Source of the DNA: Colletes latitarsis
Lineage: Eukaryota > Arthropoda > Insecta > Hymenoptera > Colletidae
DNA length: 64,000 bases
Reading direction: 5' to 3'
Assembly: GCF_051014445.1 (NCBI RefSeq)
Contig: NC_135141.1
Location: 6,448,001-6,512,000 of the forward strand
Below, piece after piece: positions 31,829 to 42,109 of the stretch. The position numbers and the translations under genes were made by a program. The notes beneath the pieces were generated by a model. That model searched no databases and was not told the origin of the DNA. It worked only from the letters and a program-made list of their open reading frames with translations. How positions within the stretch are numbered: the stretch's first letter is position 1; every line of letters starts with the position of its first letter.

Positions 31829-32756
31829 GTAGTATAAATCAAATAAATTATTTCAAGCGCCTTTCCTCGTTAACCACCGTGCAGCAAGTAACAGCATATT
31901 GTTTTCGTTTCTAAAGAAATGCCTTAAAGCTAGAGACAAATACGGGGCCGCTGTCGGTTTACGAGCTTCGAAGAGCTCAAGACAGTATTATTAAAAATAT
32001 CCAAAGAACTCATTTCGCGCGAGAATTTCAGGAGTTAAATACCAAGGGCATGGTTTCTAAAACCAGCAACTTGTATGCACTGTCTCCTTTTATCGAACAC
32101 GGTATCATTCGCGTCGGTGGGCGCCTGCAAAATTCAAACATTAGATATTCGCAAAAACATCCGATTCTTCATCCTAAGTCTAATCACGTGTCATCACTCA
32201 TTATACGTAACGAGTACCACCGCTGTATGCACGCAGCTATTCTATTGGGAACGTTAAACGCGGTGAGACAAAGGTATTAGCCCATCGATGGCAAAAATAC
32301 CGTAAGGTAAATAATTCGAAATTGTATCAAATGTTTTAGAACTAATCCGCAAGTTACATCAGGATATCCAATGGGTAATTTACCGAAAGATCGTGTAAAC
32401 TCAGCGCGACCGTTTCACGTTTCAAATCGTCGGAAATGATTTTTGCGATCTATTTTATATTAAAAAGCAGAAATTCCGCAATACGAAAAAATTAAAGGTT
32501 TGGATTGCCGTCTTTATATGTTTTGTAACACAGGCGATGCACCTCGAAGATGTTAGCGATTTGTCAGCCGATGCGTTTATTGCTAGTTTAAGTAGATTTT
32601 TTAGTAGACAAGGTTAAGCTCACAACATTCATTCTGACAATGGTACAAATTTTGTAAGGGCTAGAAATAAGTTAACCGAGATGGAAGAGTTATTAAGGTC
32701 CGGAGAACATCGCCATGTAACTATCAAATATTTAACCGACAAGGGCATTACTTTCT
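31829..32756 (+). pseudogene. BEL/Pao pol: integrase region
   Basis: Readable blocks are FIEHGIIRVGGRLQNSNIRY (32,095-32,155; the RVGGRL motif typical of the BEL integrase N-terminus), HPILHPKSNHVSSLII, then after several stops and frameshifts HLEDVSDLSADAFIASL and HSDNGTNFVRARNKL with the catalytic Asp. The catalytic Glu part is lost because LINE B interrupts at 32,757. Confidence 0.8.
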
Positions 32757-34735
32757 TTTTTTTTTTTCTTTTTTTTTCGTGGGGAAAATCTTCGTAAGAC
32801 TCCCTCCCACCTCTTTGGGGAGAGGCGGGAGGGATATGTGGGATTCCCCGCGCCCATGGCATGACGGGCGCGGGACCTACCCACTAAAAACCCCACGGTG
32901 ACCCTTCCGCACGATTTGGGAGGATACCGGGAATCGCTCGAAGCATACTTCCGGTATCCTCCCCATGCCTGCGCCGTGCGCCCATCCACAGGAGGACAAA
33001 AGGGTCCCCCGGCTGTCACGCTATCTCATGGCGGCAGGACGAGGTCACTCCGTCCCGCCGCCATCTGTCTCGAGGCCGCGTTCAGTGACGGCTACGAGTC
33101 CCAACTCGCAACCGCCCGCGGCCCCATTTCTACCCCTCGGCGGCTGGTGGCTCATGGCCATACCATGCCACCGAGGATGCCTCCCGATGAGCCGAACCGG
33201 AATTAGGGTAGCACTCCCACCCCCACCCGGCCCGGCCCCGTGCCTCGTGACAGGACGAGGCTCCCTTTAGGAACCCCCTCCCAGCCAGGGTCATCCGCCA
33301 CGCCGCGGGTGTCGCCCACGACGCCCTCCCCCCACCACACGAGCGCGAGCCTCAGCACGCCGCTGATACTCGCGCTCCCTGCCCGCGGCCTCCTTCTGTA
33401 GCATTACGCTCTCGCAGAAGGAGGCCACGGCCCTCCACTTCCCCTCGCTGCCGAGTATAGCACGCATCACGCCCGGTAGCGAGACATTCCGCCCGATGAC
33501 GCCGACCAGGACACGGCGCTCCCCCTCCCACGCAGGGCATACCTGGAGGGTGTGTTCAGCCGTGTCCTGTTCAGCATCACAATGGCAGCAACGCGCCGTC
33601 GGCTCCTTCCCTATCCGGCACAGGAATCTTCCGAAGCTGCCATGCCCGGAAAATACCTGTGCCAGACGGTAAGTGAGGCTTCCATGGCCTCTGTCCCACC
33701 ACTCACTCAGGAGTGGCCGAACAGGTTCCTGCACACCCGAGATTGCCCCCACCTCCGCGCGATGGTCGATGCGGTGACGATACATCACCGCGTGCGACTG
33801 CGCGAGGAGGACCATGGGCGGCATTCCCGCAAGAACCGTCGCCGCTTCTTGCGACACGGTTCGGTACCCGCGGACGACCCTCAGCGCCATCCGCCTCTGC
33901 ACCCGACGCAGCATCGTCATGCTGCGCCGGGAGGCCGCCAGATCGTCCGCCCAGACGGGGGCCCCGTGTAGGGCCACCGACTGAACCATTGCCACATAGA
34001 GGCGGCGAACTCGTCCCGCCGGGCCCCCCAGGTTGGGTAGGATTCGGCCTAAAGCCGCGACCATCCCCTCTAACCGGGGGACCAGGCAACGGAAATGCTC
34101 CTCAAAGCGCCAGTGGCTATTGAGGATCAGCCCCAGATACCTCATCTGGGGTTTCACCTCGATATCAGCCTCACCTACCCGGATCAGAGGGGGTGGCGGA
34201 TCCTGCCGAGGTGAATGGAAAGCTATCACCTCGGTCTTATGGACCGCCACCATCATCCCCATCCCCCTGATCCGGTCGACGACGCGTTGCGCCCCCTCCT
34301 TGGCGAGGCGCTTGGCCCTCCCCCACTGAGCCCCGACGGCCAGCACCAGTGTGTCATCTGCGTAACACACGGCACTGACGCCGTTGGGGAGGTTGGCCCG
34401 CAACACCTTATCGTACGCGACGTTCCACAGGAGTGGCCCGAGGACCGACCCCTGCGGAACGCCGCAGAACACCTCCCTTCGCATATCTCCATCCCGACCC
34501 GAATACTCGATCCACCTGCCGCGGGGATAATCCCCGACGACTGCCCTGAGATAAGGAGGGACCCGATGATATTCGACCCCCTCCTTATCTCTGGGGGCAG
34601 GGTATTAGAGGCGTTGGCATTATCCAAAGATATTGCTAAAGCCATTCTTCCCCGGGAGACGGCCGACACCGAGAAAGCCCTGACGTGACCTATCGCGTCG
34701 ATCGTCGATCGATCCTCCCGGAAACCGTACTTGTT
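32757..34735 (-). mobile_element. R1-clade LINE B, 5'-truncated
   Basis: Minus-strand sister of LINE A with poly-T at 32,757-32,780, the same 3' UTR (hairpin 32,919-32,962) and a longer 5' extent: RT sequence can be followed to a YGFREDRSTIDAIGHV block at about 34,680-34,735. I find no target duplication: the left flank is BEL integrase and the right flank is unrelated AT-rich DNA, so the right border is a later break or a deletion accompanied insertion. Confidence 0.9.
33291..34735 (-). pseudogene. R1-clade ORF2 in LINE B: RT and C-terminal domain
   Basis: The frame 33,291-34,484 is open (about 397 codons): GVPQGSVLGPLLWN, the catalytic CYADDTLVLAVG, the RYLGLILNSHWRFEEHF region and the terminal Cys motif (CRIGKEPTARCCHCD). 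Upstream RT fingers continue in another frame to 34,735 (for example ALAISLDNANASNTLP), so there is a frameshift near 34,490. A deletion of about 35 codons relative to LINE A lies after GVQEP (around 33,725). Confidence 0.85.
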
Positions 34736-34955
34736 ACGTCGTCCGTACGACGTTTGATCTAGTACGTTTCATATTGCTATATTCCATACTTTGTTATTTT
34801 AATTTAATATATCGTTCATTATTGTTCGATTCAGTATATTCTCTATTATTATAAATAGTATTACGAATTTATATCAGTATTGTAGAATTCTTTATTATTA
34901 TAAATAATATTTAGTATTACAAATTTATATCAATATCGTATTGCGTCATTTTATG
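34736..34955. other. AT-rich spacer
   Basis: About 220 bp of AT-rich sequence with short repeated words (TTATTATTATAAATA, TTTATATCA). I see no gene, element border or structured repeat in it. Confidence 0.5.
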
Positions 34956-35395
34956 CATAATGGAAGTACGCGTGAATTTATATTGTTAATTAAAGAATGG
35001 AAGTACACATGAATTTATATTGTTAATTAAAGAATGGAGGTACGCGTGAATTTATATTGTTAATTTATGAATGGAAGTACGCGTGAATTTATACTGTTAA
35101 TTAAAGAATGGAAGTATGCGAGAATTTATATTGTTAATTAAAGAATGGACGTACGCGTGAATTTATATTGTTAATTAAAGAATGGAAGTATGCAAGAATT
35201 TATATTGTTAATTAAAGAATGGAAGTATGCGTGAATTTATATTGTTAATTAAGAATGGGAGAATTTATATTGTTAATTAAAGAATGGAAGTATGCGAGAA
35301 TTTATATTGTTAACTAAAGAATGGAAGCATGTGAGGATTTTATTGTTAATTAAGAATAGGAGAATTTATATTGCCAATTAGGGACCAGTTAGTTA
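34956..35395. repeat. 37-bp AT-rich minisatellite
   Basis: About eleven tandem units of roughly 37 bp built on GAATTTATATTGTTAATTA, AAGAATGGAAG and TACGCGT or TATGCGA. Units differ mainly in the TACGCG/TATGCG part and some are shortened. It separates LINE B from the Gypsy-3-like block. Confidence 0.9.
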
Positions 35396-35545
35396 TGTAA
35401 CACTCATCATGAATAACCATTTATTGAACATTGTACAATTTCAACTGGGACACCCGTTGTGCACATTTCATCGAGCACCCGGTACGTGGTGCCGAGATAA
35501 CAGCATCCGGTCAGCTCACGCGTGGAGCCCAGACGCTGAGTCAGC

Positions 35546-35559
35546 AGTCCCCAGAGGGA
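35546..35559. repeat. Target-site duplication of LINE C (left copy)
   Basis: AGTCCCCAGAGGGA, identical to 36,934-36,947 after the poly(A) of LINE C. Confidence 0.9.
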
Positions 35560-36423
35560 CCCAACCTGGGGGACCCGGCGGGACGAGTTCGCCGCCTCTA
35601 TGTGGCAATGGTTCAGTCGGTGGCCCTATACGGGGCCCCCGTCTGGGCGGACGACCTCGCGGCCTCCCGGCGCAGCATGACGATGCTGCGTCGGGTGCAG
35701 AGGCGGATGGCGCTGAGGGTCGTCCGCGGCTACCGGACCGTGTCACATGAGGCGGCGACGGTTCTTGCGGGAATGCCGCCCATGGATCTCCTCGCGCGGT
35801 CGCACGCGATGATGTATCATCATCGTGTCGACCGTCGCGTGGGAGTGGGGGCGGTCCCGGGAGAGCAGGTACCTGCTTGGGGCGATTTGAAGCGCCAGGC
35901 CCGGCAGTTCGTGGTGCTCGCATGGCAGGAGCGGTTGGCCCTGCCAACCGCGGGGTGCCGGACAGTCGGGGCTGTTCGGCCACTCCTGAGTGAGTGGCTG
36001 GACAGAGGCCATGGAAGCCTCACTTACCGTCTGACACAGGTATTTTCCAGGCATGGCAGCTTCGGAAGATGCCTGTGCCGGATAGGGAAGGAGCCGACGG
36101 CGCGTTGCTGCCATTGTGATGCTGAACAGGACACGGCTGAACACACCCTCCAGGTATGCCCTGCGTGGGAGGGGGAGCGCCGTGTCCTGGTCGGCGTCAT
36201 AGGGCGGGAAGTCTCGCTGCCGGGTGTGGTGCGCGCCATGCTCGGCAGCGAGAGGAAGTGGAGGGCTGTGGTCTCCTTCTGCGAGACCGTAATGCTGCAG
36301 AAGGAGGCCGCGGGAAGGGAGCGTGAGCTTCAGCGCCGCGCTGAGGCTCGCGCTCGTATGGTGGCGCGAGGGCGTCGCCCGGGCGCCAGGCGTCGCGGGC
36401 GGCCGCCCTTGCGCGGCGGATGA
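35560..36423 (+). CDS. R1-clade ORF2, C-terminal part, LINE C
   Basis: Open frame through the post-catalytic region (GRVRRLYVAMVQSVALYG), the connection region and the terminal zinc-knuckle-like CRIGKEPTARCCHCD...HTLQVCPAW, to a natural stop at 36,423. The RT catalytic box is missing by truncation. The frame is open from 35,431, but the first ~43 codons are target sequence. Close relation to LINE A, with substitutions only, suggests recent activity of the family. Confidence 0.88.
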   Translation, partial: PNLGDPAGRVRRLYVAMVQSVALYGAPVWADDLAASRRSMTMLRRVQRRMALRVVRGYRTVSHEAATVLAGMPPMDLLARSHAMMYHHRVDRRVGVGAVPGEQVPAWGDLKRQARQFVVLAWQERLALPTAGCRTVGAVRPLLSEWLDRGHGSLTYRLTQVFSRHGSFGRCLCRIGKEPTARCCHCDAEQDTAEHTLQVCPAWEGERRVLVGVIGREVSLPGVVRAMLGSERKWRAVVSFCETVMLQKEAAGRERELQRRAEARARMVARGRRPGARRRGRPPLRGG

Positions 36424-36933
36424 CCCTGGCTGGGAGGGGGGCCCTGAGGGGAGCCTCCTCCCGCCAGGCGGCGAAGGGTCGGACCAGGTGGGTCCGGCCC
36501 ACGGGGAGGCACCCTCGGAGGCCTGGAGCGGCCATGAGCTCCCGGCCGCCGAGGGGTAGAAACGGGGTCGCAGGCGGTTGCGAGTTGGGGCTCGCAGCCG
36601 CCACTAAACGCGGCCCCGGGACGGATGGCGGCGGGATGGAGTGGCCCCGTCCTGCCGCTATGAGACAGAGTGTCTACCGGGGGGACTGTTTGTCCCCCCC
36701 GGGGATGGGCGCACAGCGCGGGCGCGGGGAGGTTACCGGAAGAATGCTTCGAGCAATACCCGGTATCCTCCCAAATCGTGCGGAAGGGTCACCGTGGGGT
36801 TTTTAGTGGGTAGGTCCCGCGCCAGTCATTCTACGGGCGCGGGGAATCCCACACACCCCTCCCGCCTCTCCCCAAAGAGGTGGGAGGGAGTCTTTCGAAG
36901 ATTTTCCCCACGACAAAAAAAAAAAAAAAAAAA
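35560..36933 (+). mobile_element. R1-clade LINE C, 5'-truncated
   Basis: Plus-strand sister of LINEs A and B, bounded by a perfect 14-bp duplication and ending in a ~20-base poly(A) tail. It includes the last part of ORF2 and the whole 3' UTR with its hairpin at 36,728-36,771. The insertion site is inside the Gypsy-3-like leader sequence. Confidence 0.95.
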
Positions 36934-36947
36934 AGTCCCCAGAGGGA
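36934..36947. repeat. Target-site duplication of LINE C (right copy)
   Basis: AGTCCCCAGAGGGA, identical to 35,546-35,559. Confidence 0.9.
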
Positions 36948-37228
36948 GAGAGAACGCACGAGGCGCAGCCATCCTTCTCGCAACAGTAGCTGCTGACGCA
37001 GCATCGCTGTCTCTCAATACTTGCACCGTGCTAACCACCAGTTGCTGAGGTTGCAATTCCGTCTCGCTCCAGCCAGGAGTTCTCAACGCCGTTTCTTTCC
37101 AACCTGGGAGAAGAAAACCACATAAATTAAGCGCTCAATCAAGAGCATCGCTTTTTGTCGTCGGCTTTTAGCCGGGGCATTTATGTTGGAAATTGTCGCG
37201 CTAAATTGTTCGCAGCGTATTAATTTCT

Positions 37229-37411
37229 ACTTCACGACCCGAGCAAGGGGTCTCTAATTGTACTAAGTAATAAACTACATTTTAAGACTAAACGTCTCAA
37301 TTCTTATAAACCTCGACGATTATTAATTAACTACTTCACGACCCGAGCAAGGAGTCTCTAATCGTATTAAGTAATAACTTACATTCTAAGACTAAACGTC
37401 TCACTTCGCTA
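37229..37411. repeat. ~100-bp tandem duplication in Gypsy-3-like leader
   Basis: The block CTACTTCACGACCCGAGCAAGG ... TAAGTAATAA ... AAGACTAAACGTCTCA occurs at about 37,229-37,300 and again at about 37,331-37,411, about 102 bp apart, with small differences. A related but single copy is found in reverse sense at 61,866-61,910. Confidence 0.8.
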
Positions 37412-37585
37412 TTAAATAATTAGAACTTCGTTTTGAACAAGTTAAAGATAGAAAGTCAAATACTAGTATCTTCGGCATTGAGTTTAGTACGAATTAAAAT
37501 CAAAGTTGAATATAATAAGTGACTCGACTGTGTGCTCCTAAACGACCACACCTATACCCAATATTGCTAACACAGTTCAAGCATA

Positions 37586-37702
37586 ATCTATCGGTGCCCA
37601 CCAGAGGCACGGGATTTGTGGAAAACCAATTCCGCCTTTAAAACTCGTACCATATCCTATTCAAGACCTGTCTATCGGTGCCCACCAGAGGCACGGGGTT
37701 TC
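37586..37702. repeat. Duplicated hairpin motif (GGTGCCCACCAGAGGCACGG)
   Basis: CTATCGGTGCCCACCAGAGG followed by CACGGG occurs near 37,590 and 37,673. Each copy can fold GTGCC with GGCAC around a seven-base loop. It lies in the part of the block that has no counterpart in the 61.9-63.0 kb copy. Confidence 0.7.
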
Positions 37703-38392
37703 ACTGAGAGTTATACGGATTTGAGAGATTCTCCAGATGAGTATTTTTATTGGTCGCGTAAATTTATTAACAATTTGTAAATGCAATATTACAGAATATC
37801 AATGCCCAGGACACGACGTGCGGGTCGTAAAAGCCAGTTACGGAAAGTATTCGCGGAGTTATATAATCCAGCAATCGCGAAAAGATATCCGTTAGGCATT
37901 CGCGGGGTTCCAGTCGTAACATCCATCGTGAAGATACAGTACCCTGTCATCGCAGCCGTAACATCATTAACCACCATCGAGGAGTACAGGGTAAAGCTGT
38001 GGCAGAACTTCGCTGTACCGACGGCAGCTATCCAGACAACGCATCAGACGGCAGCAGCCGTTACCGACCCTCGTCTGCAACAGGACAACCCTTCTATGCC
38101 AGAACTAGCATAGAACACGAAGGTAGCGCTATTTCTACAGCCGGCACCTTACCGACAGCACGCTTCATCACCAGCAGCTGCGAGCTGTTCTATCAACCAT
38201 CGTTACCGGCAACTTATCATCGAACGGTGAGTCCCTACCCTTTTGTAAGCTCGAACCTGTTACCGTGCGTTAAATTCCCGTTTAGACGTGGACGGAAGTG
38301 CCTCGTGAACCAAAAAGACGACTCAAAACGTGACGAACCGGACTCGTGGTGATTTCCTTTTATTTTACCGCGACGAAAACCTGGGACGTGAC

Positions 38393-38731
38393 AACTGGCA
38401 GTCGGCCAGGCCGGGGGCACCCTGCCACAGGTGCTCGACGAGGCGGGCAGCAATCACGCGCTCGAAGAGCTTGCCCACCTCGTCGAGGAAACAGATGGGC
38501 CGGTATGCGGAGGGAGACTCCGCGGGCCGACCCTCCTTCCGGAGATGGACTATTCTCGCCACCTTCCAACTGGAGGGGAATCGCCCGTCCCTCAGGTATT
38601 GGTCAAACAACCGCTTGCGGTCGACCCCAAGGACACCCTGGGTCAAGATCCAAGCACGGCCGGGCACCCCATCTGGTTCCGGGGCCGTGTTACGTGCCCG
38701 GAGCCGTGTGATTGCCGCGGCCAGCTCCACC
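38393..38731 (-). mobile_element. R1-clade LINE D fragment (RT fingers)
   Basis: Minus-strand ORF2 piece: AAAITRLRARNTAPEPDGVP, RFPSSWKVARIVHLRKEGR and PSAYRPICFLDEVGKLFERV are the fingers/palm start of a LINE RT (the P.G.P and L..KG/RP..L blocks). It lacks everything else: on the left it ends against the Gypsy-3-like block, and on the right a poly-T of LINE E begins. Confidence 0.85.
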
Positions 38732-39035
38732 ATTTTTTTTTTTTGTACGTGTGGAAATCCTCATGGACAACCGCGGGCCCACTCGAGGAGCGGGTGCCGG
38801 ACTCTTACAGGGTAAAACTCCACGGTGACCATCCTCAGACGTCTGGCGAGGAACCGGGAACTCTAATGTGACATCACAGAGTCCCCCGCCGCATCGTGCC
38901 ACTTTAGGCTCCTCCCGGTGAGAGGCACACCTCCCACCGCATTCTCATTCAACCGTAGGCGCCTGGTCTCCAGCGTCCGCGGCTCCATGACATGAGACTA
39001 AGCTGCCGGCCGGGTGGTCACCTTAGTCGCAGGAC
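38732..39035 (-). mobile_element. R1-clade LINE E, 3'-UTR fragment (G/F subfamily)
   Basis: Starts with poly-T (38,732-38,742), then the reverse complement of the 3' terminal region seen in LINEs F and G (GAGTCCGGCAC, GTCCATGAGGATTTCC) and of the GACATGRGACTAAGC block. It appears inserted in LINE D and runs into Gypsy-2 near 39,035. No duplication is identified. Confidence 0.7.
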
Positions 39036-40266
39036 TCGGATATTGCCCGAATCCGTTTTGGCAATCGTCGACGAAAGTAGTAAGCCCGAATCCGCTTCGG
39101 AATGTCGTAATAAATATAGTAAGTCCGAATCGCAAATACCCCTTAGCTCTGTTTCTACGTCCAATACCGGTTCCGAAACCGGTTTTGCTATATCAGAATC
39201 TCCGTCACAACGTCACAAAGAATTGTTGGATATAATTATCGCTAGTCATTTGAACGCGGAGGAAAAGGATCATCTGTCCTTAATCCTCGAAGAAAATCAT
39301 GACCTCTTTCATCTTCCCGGTGATCGGTTGGGTAAAACTAGTGCTGCTACTCACAAAATACGTACTTCCGACGACACACCGGTTCACGTCCGTCAGTGCT
39401 GCTATTCACCGATCCACATGGAAGAAATAAATAAACAAATGAAGGAATTATTAGAGAATGATGTTGTAAGACCCTCCAAATCGCCTTATAACTCTCCCCT
39501 GTGGATCGTTCCTAAAAAACCCGATGCGAACGGGGATAAACGATGCAGAATGGTAATTGATTATCGAGCTTTAAACGAGAAATCGGTAGTAGATGCGTAT
39601 TCGTTGCCAAACATTAACGAAATTCTAGATCAGCTAAGTAGCGCCAAATATTTTAGCGTTTTCGATCTCGCAAGCGGTTTCCATCAAATAGGCATCGAAG
39701 AAGCAGGCATTATAAATTTGTCCGCATGCCTTTTGGGCTACGTAACGCCCCGGCAACATTCCAAAGACTTATGAATTCTGTCCTGACGGGTTTGCAAGGG
39801 ATAGAGATGTTTGTTTATCTAGATAGTCGCGTCGCGACTCAGGCAGGCAAACCTGAAATTAGAACCTTCGAAATGTGCGTTCCTTCATAGGGAAGTCGCT
39901 TATCTCGGACACGTAATCGGCGAGGATGGAGTTAAACCATGTTCAAAGAAAATCATCGCCATCAAGGAATACCAGCGTCCTAAAACCATAAAGAATGTAC
40001 GGGAGTTCCTCGGTCTTGCTGGTTACTATCGTCGATAAATTTTCTAATATCGCGAAACCATTAATGAATTTGCTGAAGAAGGACAAGAAGTTTGAATGGG
40101 GTCCTGATCAGGACAGAGCCTTTGCAAACCTTCGTGACGCCTTGTGCACCGAACCTGTTCTACAATATCCAGACTTTTCCAAGCCTTTTAATGTCACTAC
40201 CGACGTGTCGGGTTACGCAATCGGCGGTATTCTTAGCCAAGGGGAGGTGGGCCAGGACAGACCCAT
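39036..40266 (+). pseudogene. Gypsy-2 pol: reverse transcriptase and start of RNase H
   Basis: RT blocks: NSPLWIVPKK, MVIDYRALNEKSV, FDLASGFHQIGI, then a short deletion/frameshift near 39,715-39,735, PATFQRLMNSVLTGLQ and the remnant of the catalytic box (MFVYLD, followed by a foreign CGCGTCGCGAC). Thumb and RNase H start follow: FLGLAGYYRR, KPLMNLLKKDKKFEWG, LQYPDFSKPFNVTTDVSG. The loss of the second Asp of YLDD and stops near 39,770 and 40,037 make it inactive. Confidence 0.88.
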
Positions 40267-40732
40267 TGTTTAGAATAAGGTATAAGAATTAGGATAAGAT
40301 GTAGAAATACGTTTATTGTACCGTCTTCGTGTTTAGATTAAGGTGCGAGCGGTGTGGATTGTGTGAGAGAGAGTGAATGAGTGTTGTGAGGGCGTGTCAT
40401 GTGTGCCGACGGTTGGAGCGACCGTCACCGATATATGGACGAGATTTGAAAGATCAACGGTTTGTCGTGCGCGATCCTGTAACGGCAGAACGATCCAAGC
40501 TGTCGATCCGATTGTACGTGATATCGAGAACGGACCATCGTCGCTCTTGCGCATTCTCCTAGGGAGTTGTCCTTGCAACTGTTATCGGACACGTGCCCAC
40601 CGCGTCCAAGTTACGCTTGCCGCAGTGTGAACGTTGTGCAATCTTACAATAAATTTGTGACTGTGTGAATTGCTCCGCCATTCTTCGCGTCCCGGTTCCT
40701 CGTCCGCGCCTCTTTTCGTCTGTGCATTAACA
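40267..40732 (+). mobile_element. Probable solo LTR (466 bp) in Gypsy-2 RNase H
   Basis: Interrupts the RNase H codons exactly between RP and IAYASRLL. The insert starts TGTTTAGAATAAGG and ends CATTAACA, with CCCAT before and TCTAT after (three of five match). AATAAATTTGTG near 40,651 could be a polyadenylation signal. It encodes nothing recognisable. Alternative: an unclassified insertion without LTR nature. Confidence 0.5.
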
Positions 40733-42094
40733 TCTATCGCGTATGCCTCTCGCCTTCTGCAAGGAGCCGAATTAAATTATTCTACGATAGAGAAGGAATG
40801 CCTTGTGATCATCTTCGCGGTACAATATTTCCGGCCATATATTTACGGCCAGTCATTCAATCTAATAACCGATCATCGACCGTTGGTATGGATGAATTCC
40901 GTTAAAGACCCCACTTCGCGATTACTTCGGTGGCGGCTGAAATTAGCCGAATTTGATTATAAAATTATGTACAAGGCAGGTAAGGCAAACGTAAATGCGG
41001 ACGCACTATCCCGAAACCCAGTGCCCATTCTTCCGGTTCAAGCCAGCTCTTCCTCGGACTCCATATTTACGTATCCGTCTCCTGTAAAGAGGAAACGAAC
41101 ACCCGCCAATTCTACGGTACCTCCACCGGGCACAGACTCATCTTCAATATCGTATTCCCCGCCTTCAAAAATGCACAGACCTTCCCCTATATTGGGAAGG
41201 GGCCAGCCGCATCCAATACCTCCCCCCACCCCGTCACAACACCTTTCTCCGCCCCCAACATTGACAACACCTCTGCCCAGATCTCGGGAAGACTCCTCCC
41301 CTAACACGGAATCTGACGACTCTGATTCTTCAGCCATTTTGGACCGACCAGACGTTACGGCCCACAACCGTCGACATTTTCTAATTCATACAAGGGACAA
41401 ACTAGTCATGCGACCCGACAATTTAGCCTGCTTTGTATCATTAGACGGACAACCCATGGATACCGGAGCAACCGACCTAGCTTTACGAAATAAATTAACC
41501 CCCCTTAAAGACGCAATCTTGGGGCGAGCAAGTCTCCAAATTCGGGAAAATCATCCTGATCCAGCTCCCTGTAAAATCGACTCCGCTCCATTCAGCATCC
41601 ACCGAAGATGTCCTGGAGTGTCTGAGATCATTATGTGATGTAGCTACAGAGCTCGGCTTGCGTTCAATTAGCATATCTCGCACCGGTATAGATCGCGTTC
41701 CAAGCGAATTCCTACAGGAAGCCTTAATCGAACTTTTTGCAACCACAGACACGCAGATTTTCTTCTGCTCTAATGAAATACGAATACCACCGGAGAATCT
41801 CAGGCCGGACATTTTATCCGAAAATCACGTTTCAGCATTCAGGGGACATAAGGGCATTACTAAAACATACAGGAGAATCAGAGAACGTTATTACTGGCCA
41901 ACACTGGAAAGGGACGGATAGGATTTCATAAACGCGTGTACAAGCTGCCAGTTAAAAAAATTAATACGAGTAAAAACTAAACTCCCGATGACTCTAACAG
42001 ACACGTCCGGTACGGCGTTTGACAAAGTATCAATGGACATTGTAGGCCCTATACCAATCACTACAGACGGCTATGAATACATATTAACACTTCA
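40733..42094 (+). pseudogene. Gypsy-2 pol: RNase H end, Ser/Pro-rich linker, integrase zinc finger
   Basis: RNase H: LNYSTIEKECLVIIFAVQYF and ITDHRPLVWM, then the tether KAGKANVNADALSRNP. A ~150-residue Pro/Ser-rich linker follows and a segment with a conserved fold-like pattern (TRDKLVMRPDNLACFVSLDG) found between RNase H and integrase in some insect Gypsy elements. After a frameshift near 41,640 come SISISRTGIDRVPSEFLQE, the zinc-finger HHCC region (FRGHKGITKTYRRIRERYYWP) and the first integrase Asp (SMDIVGPIPI). Confidence 0.85.
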
Positions 42095-42109
42095 GGACCT
42101 ATTAACAAA
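42095..42109. repeat. Target-site duplication of LINE F (left copy)
   Basis: GGACCTATTAACAAA, matching GGACCTACTAACAAA at 43,574-43,588 with one transition. Integrase codons continue across (LQDLLTK). Confidence 0.9.

Larger units (their letters stand above)
28943..32756 (+). mobile_element. BEL/Pao LTR retrotransposon, internal fragment
   Basis: Degenerate pol of the BEL/Pao superfamily with RT, RNase H and integrase in order. It is interrupted by a 282-bp solo LTR (29,692-29,973) and a 1,267-bp solo LTR (30,562-31,828), and is cut on the right by LINE B. gag, protease and its own LTRs are not present. Confidence 0.9.
35431..38392. mobile_element. Gypsy-3-related LTR/leader sequence, partly inverted, interrupted by LINE C
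   Basis: Matches the leader of Gypsy-3 at 61,857-63,040 in two blocks of opposite sense. 35,431-35,559 plus 36,948-37,260 are reverse complements of about 61,860-62,350 (shared CCGTTGTGCACATTTCATC, CCAGAGGGAGAGAGAACGCA, ACCCGAGCAAGGGGTCTC). 37,720-38,392 is a direct copy of about 62,365-63,040 (GCGTAAATTTATTAAC, AACATCCATCGTGAAGAT, GCGACGAAAACCTGGGACG). Between them lies 37,260-37,720 with two internal duplications. Frames near 37,781-38,352 are not recognisable genes. Confidence 0.65.

Noticed and set aside
37781..38815. Frames in the Gypsy-3-like leader
   Set aside because: The corresponding segment at 62,514-62,954 is open in different frames, so the reading frame is not conserved.
40373..40630. 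Frame inside the 466-bp insert in Gypsy-2
   Set aside because: It lies in an insert with LTR-like ends and overlaps frames on both strands; no homology recognised.
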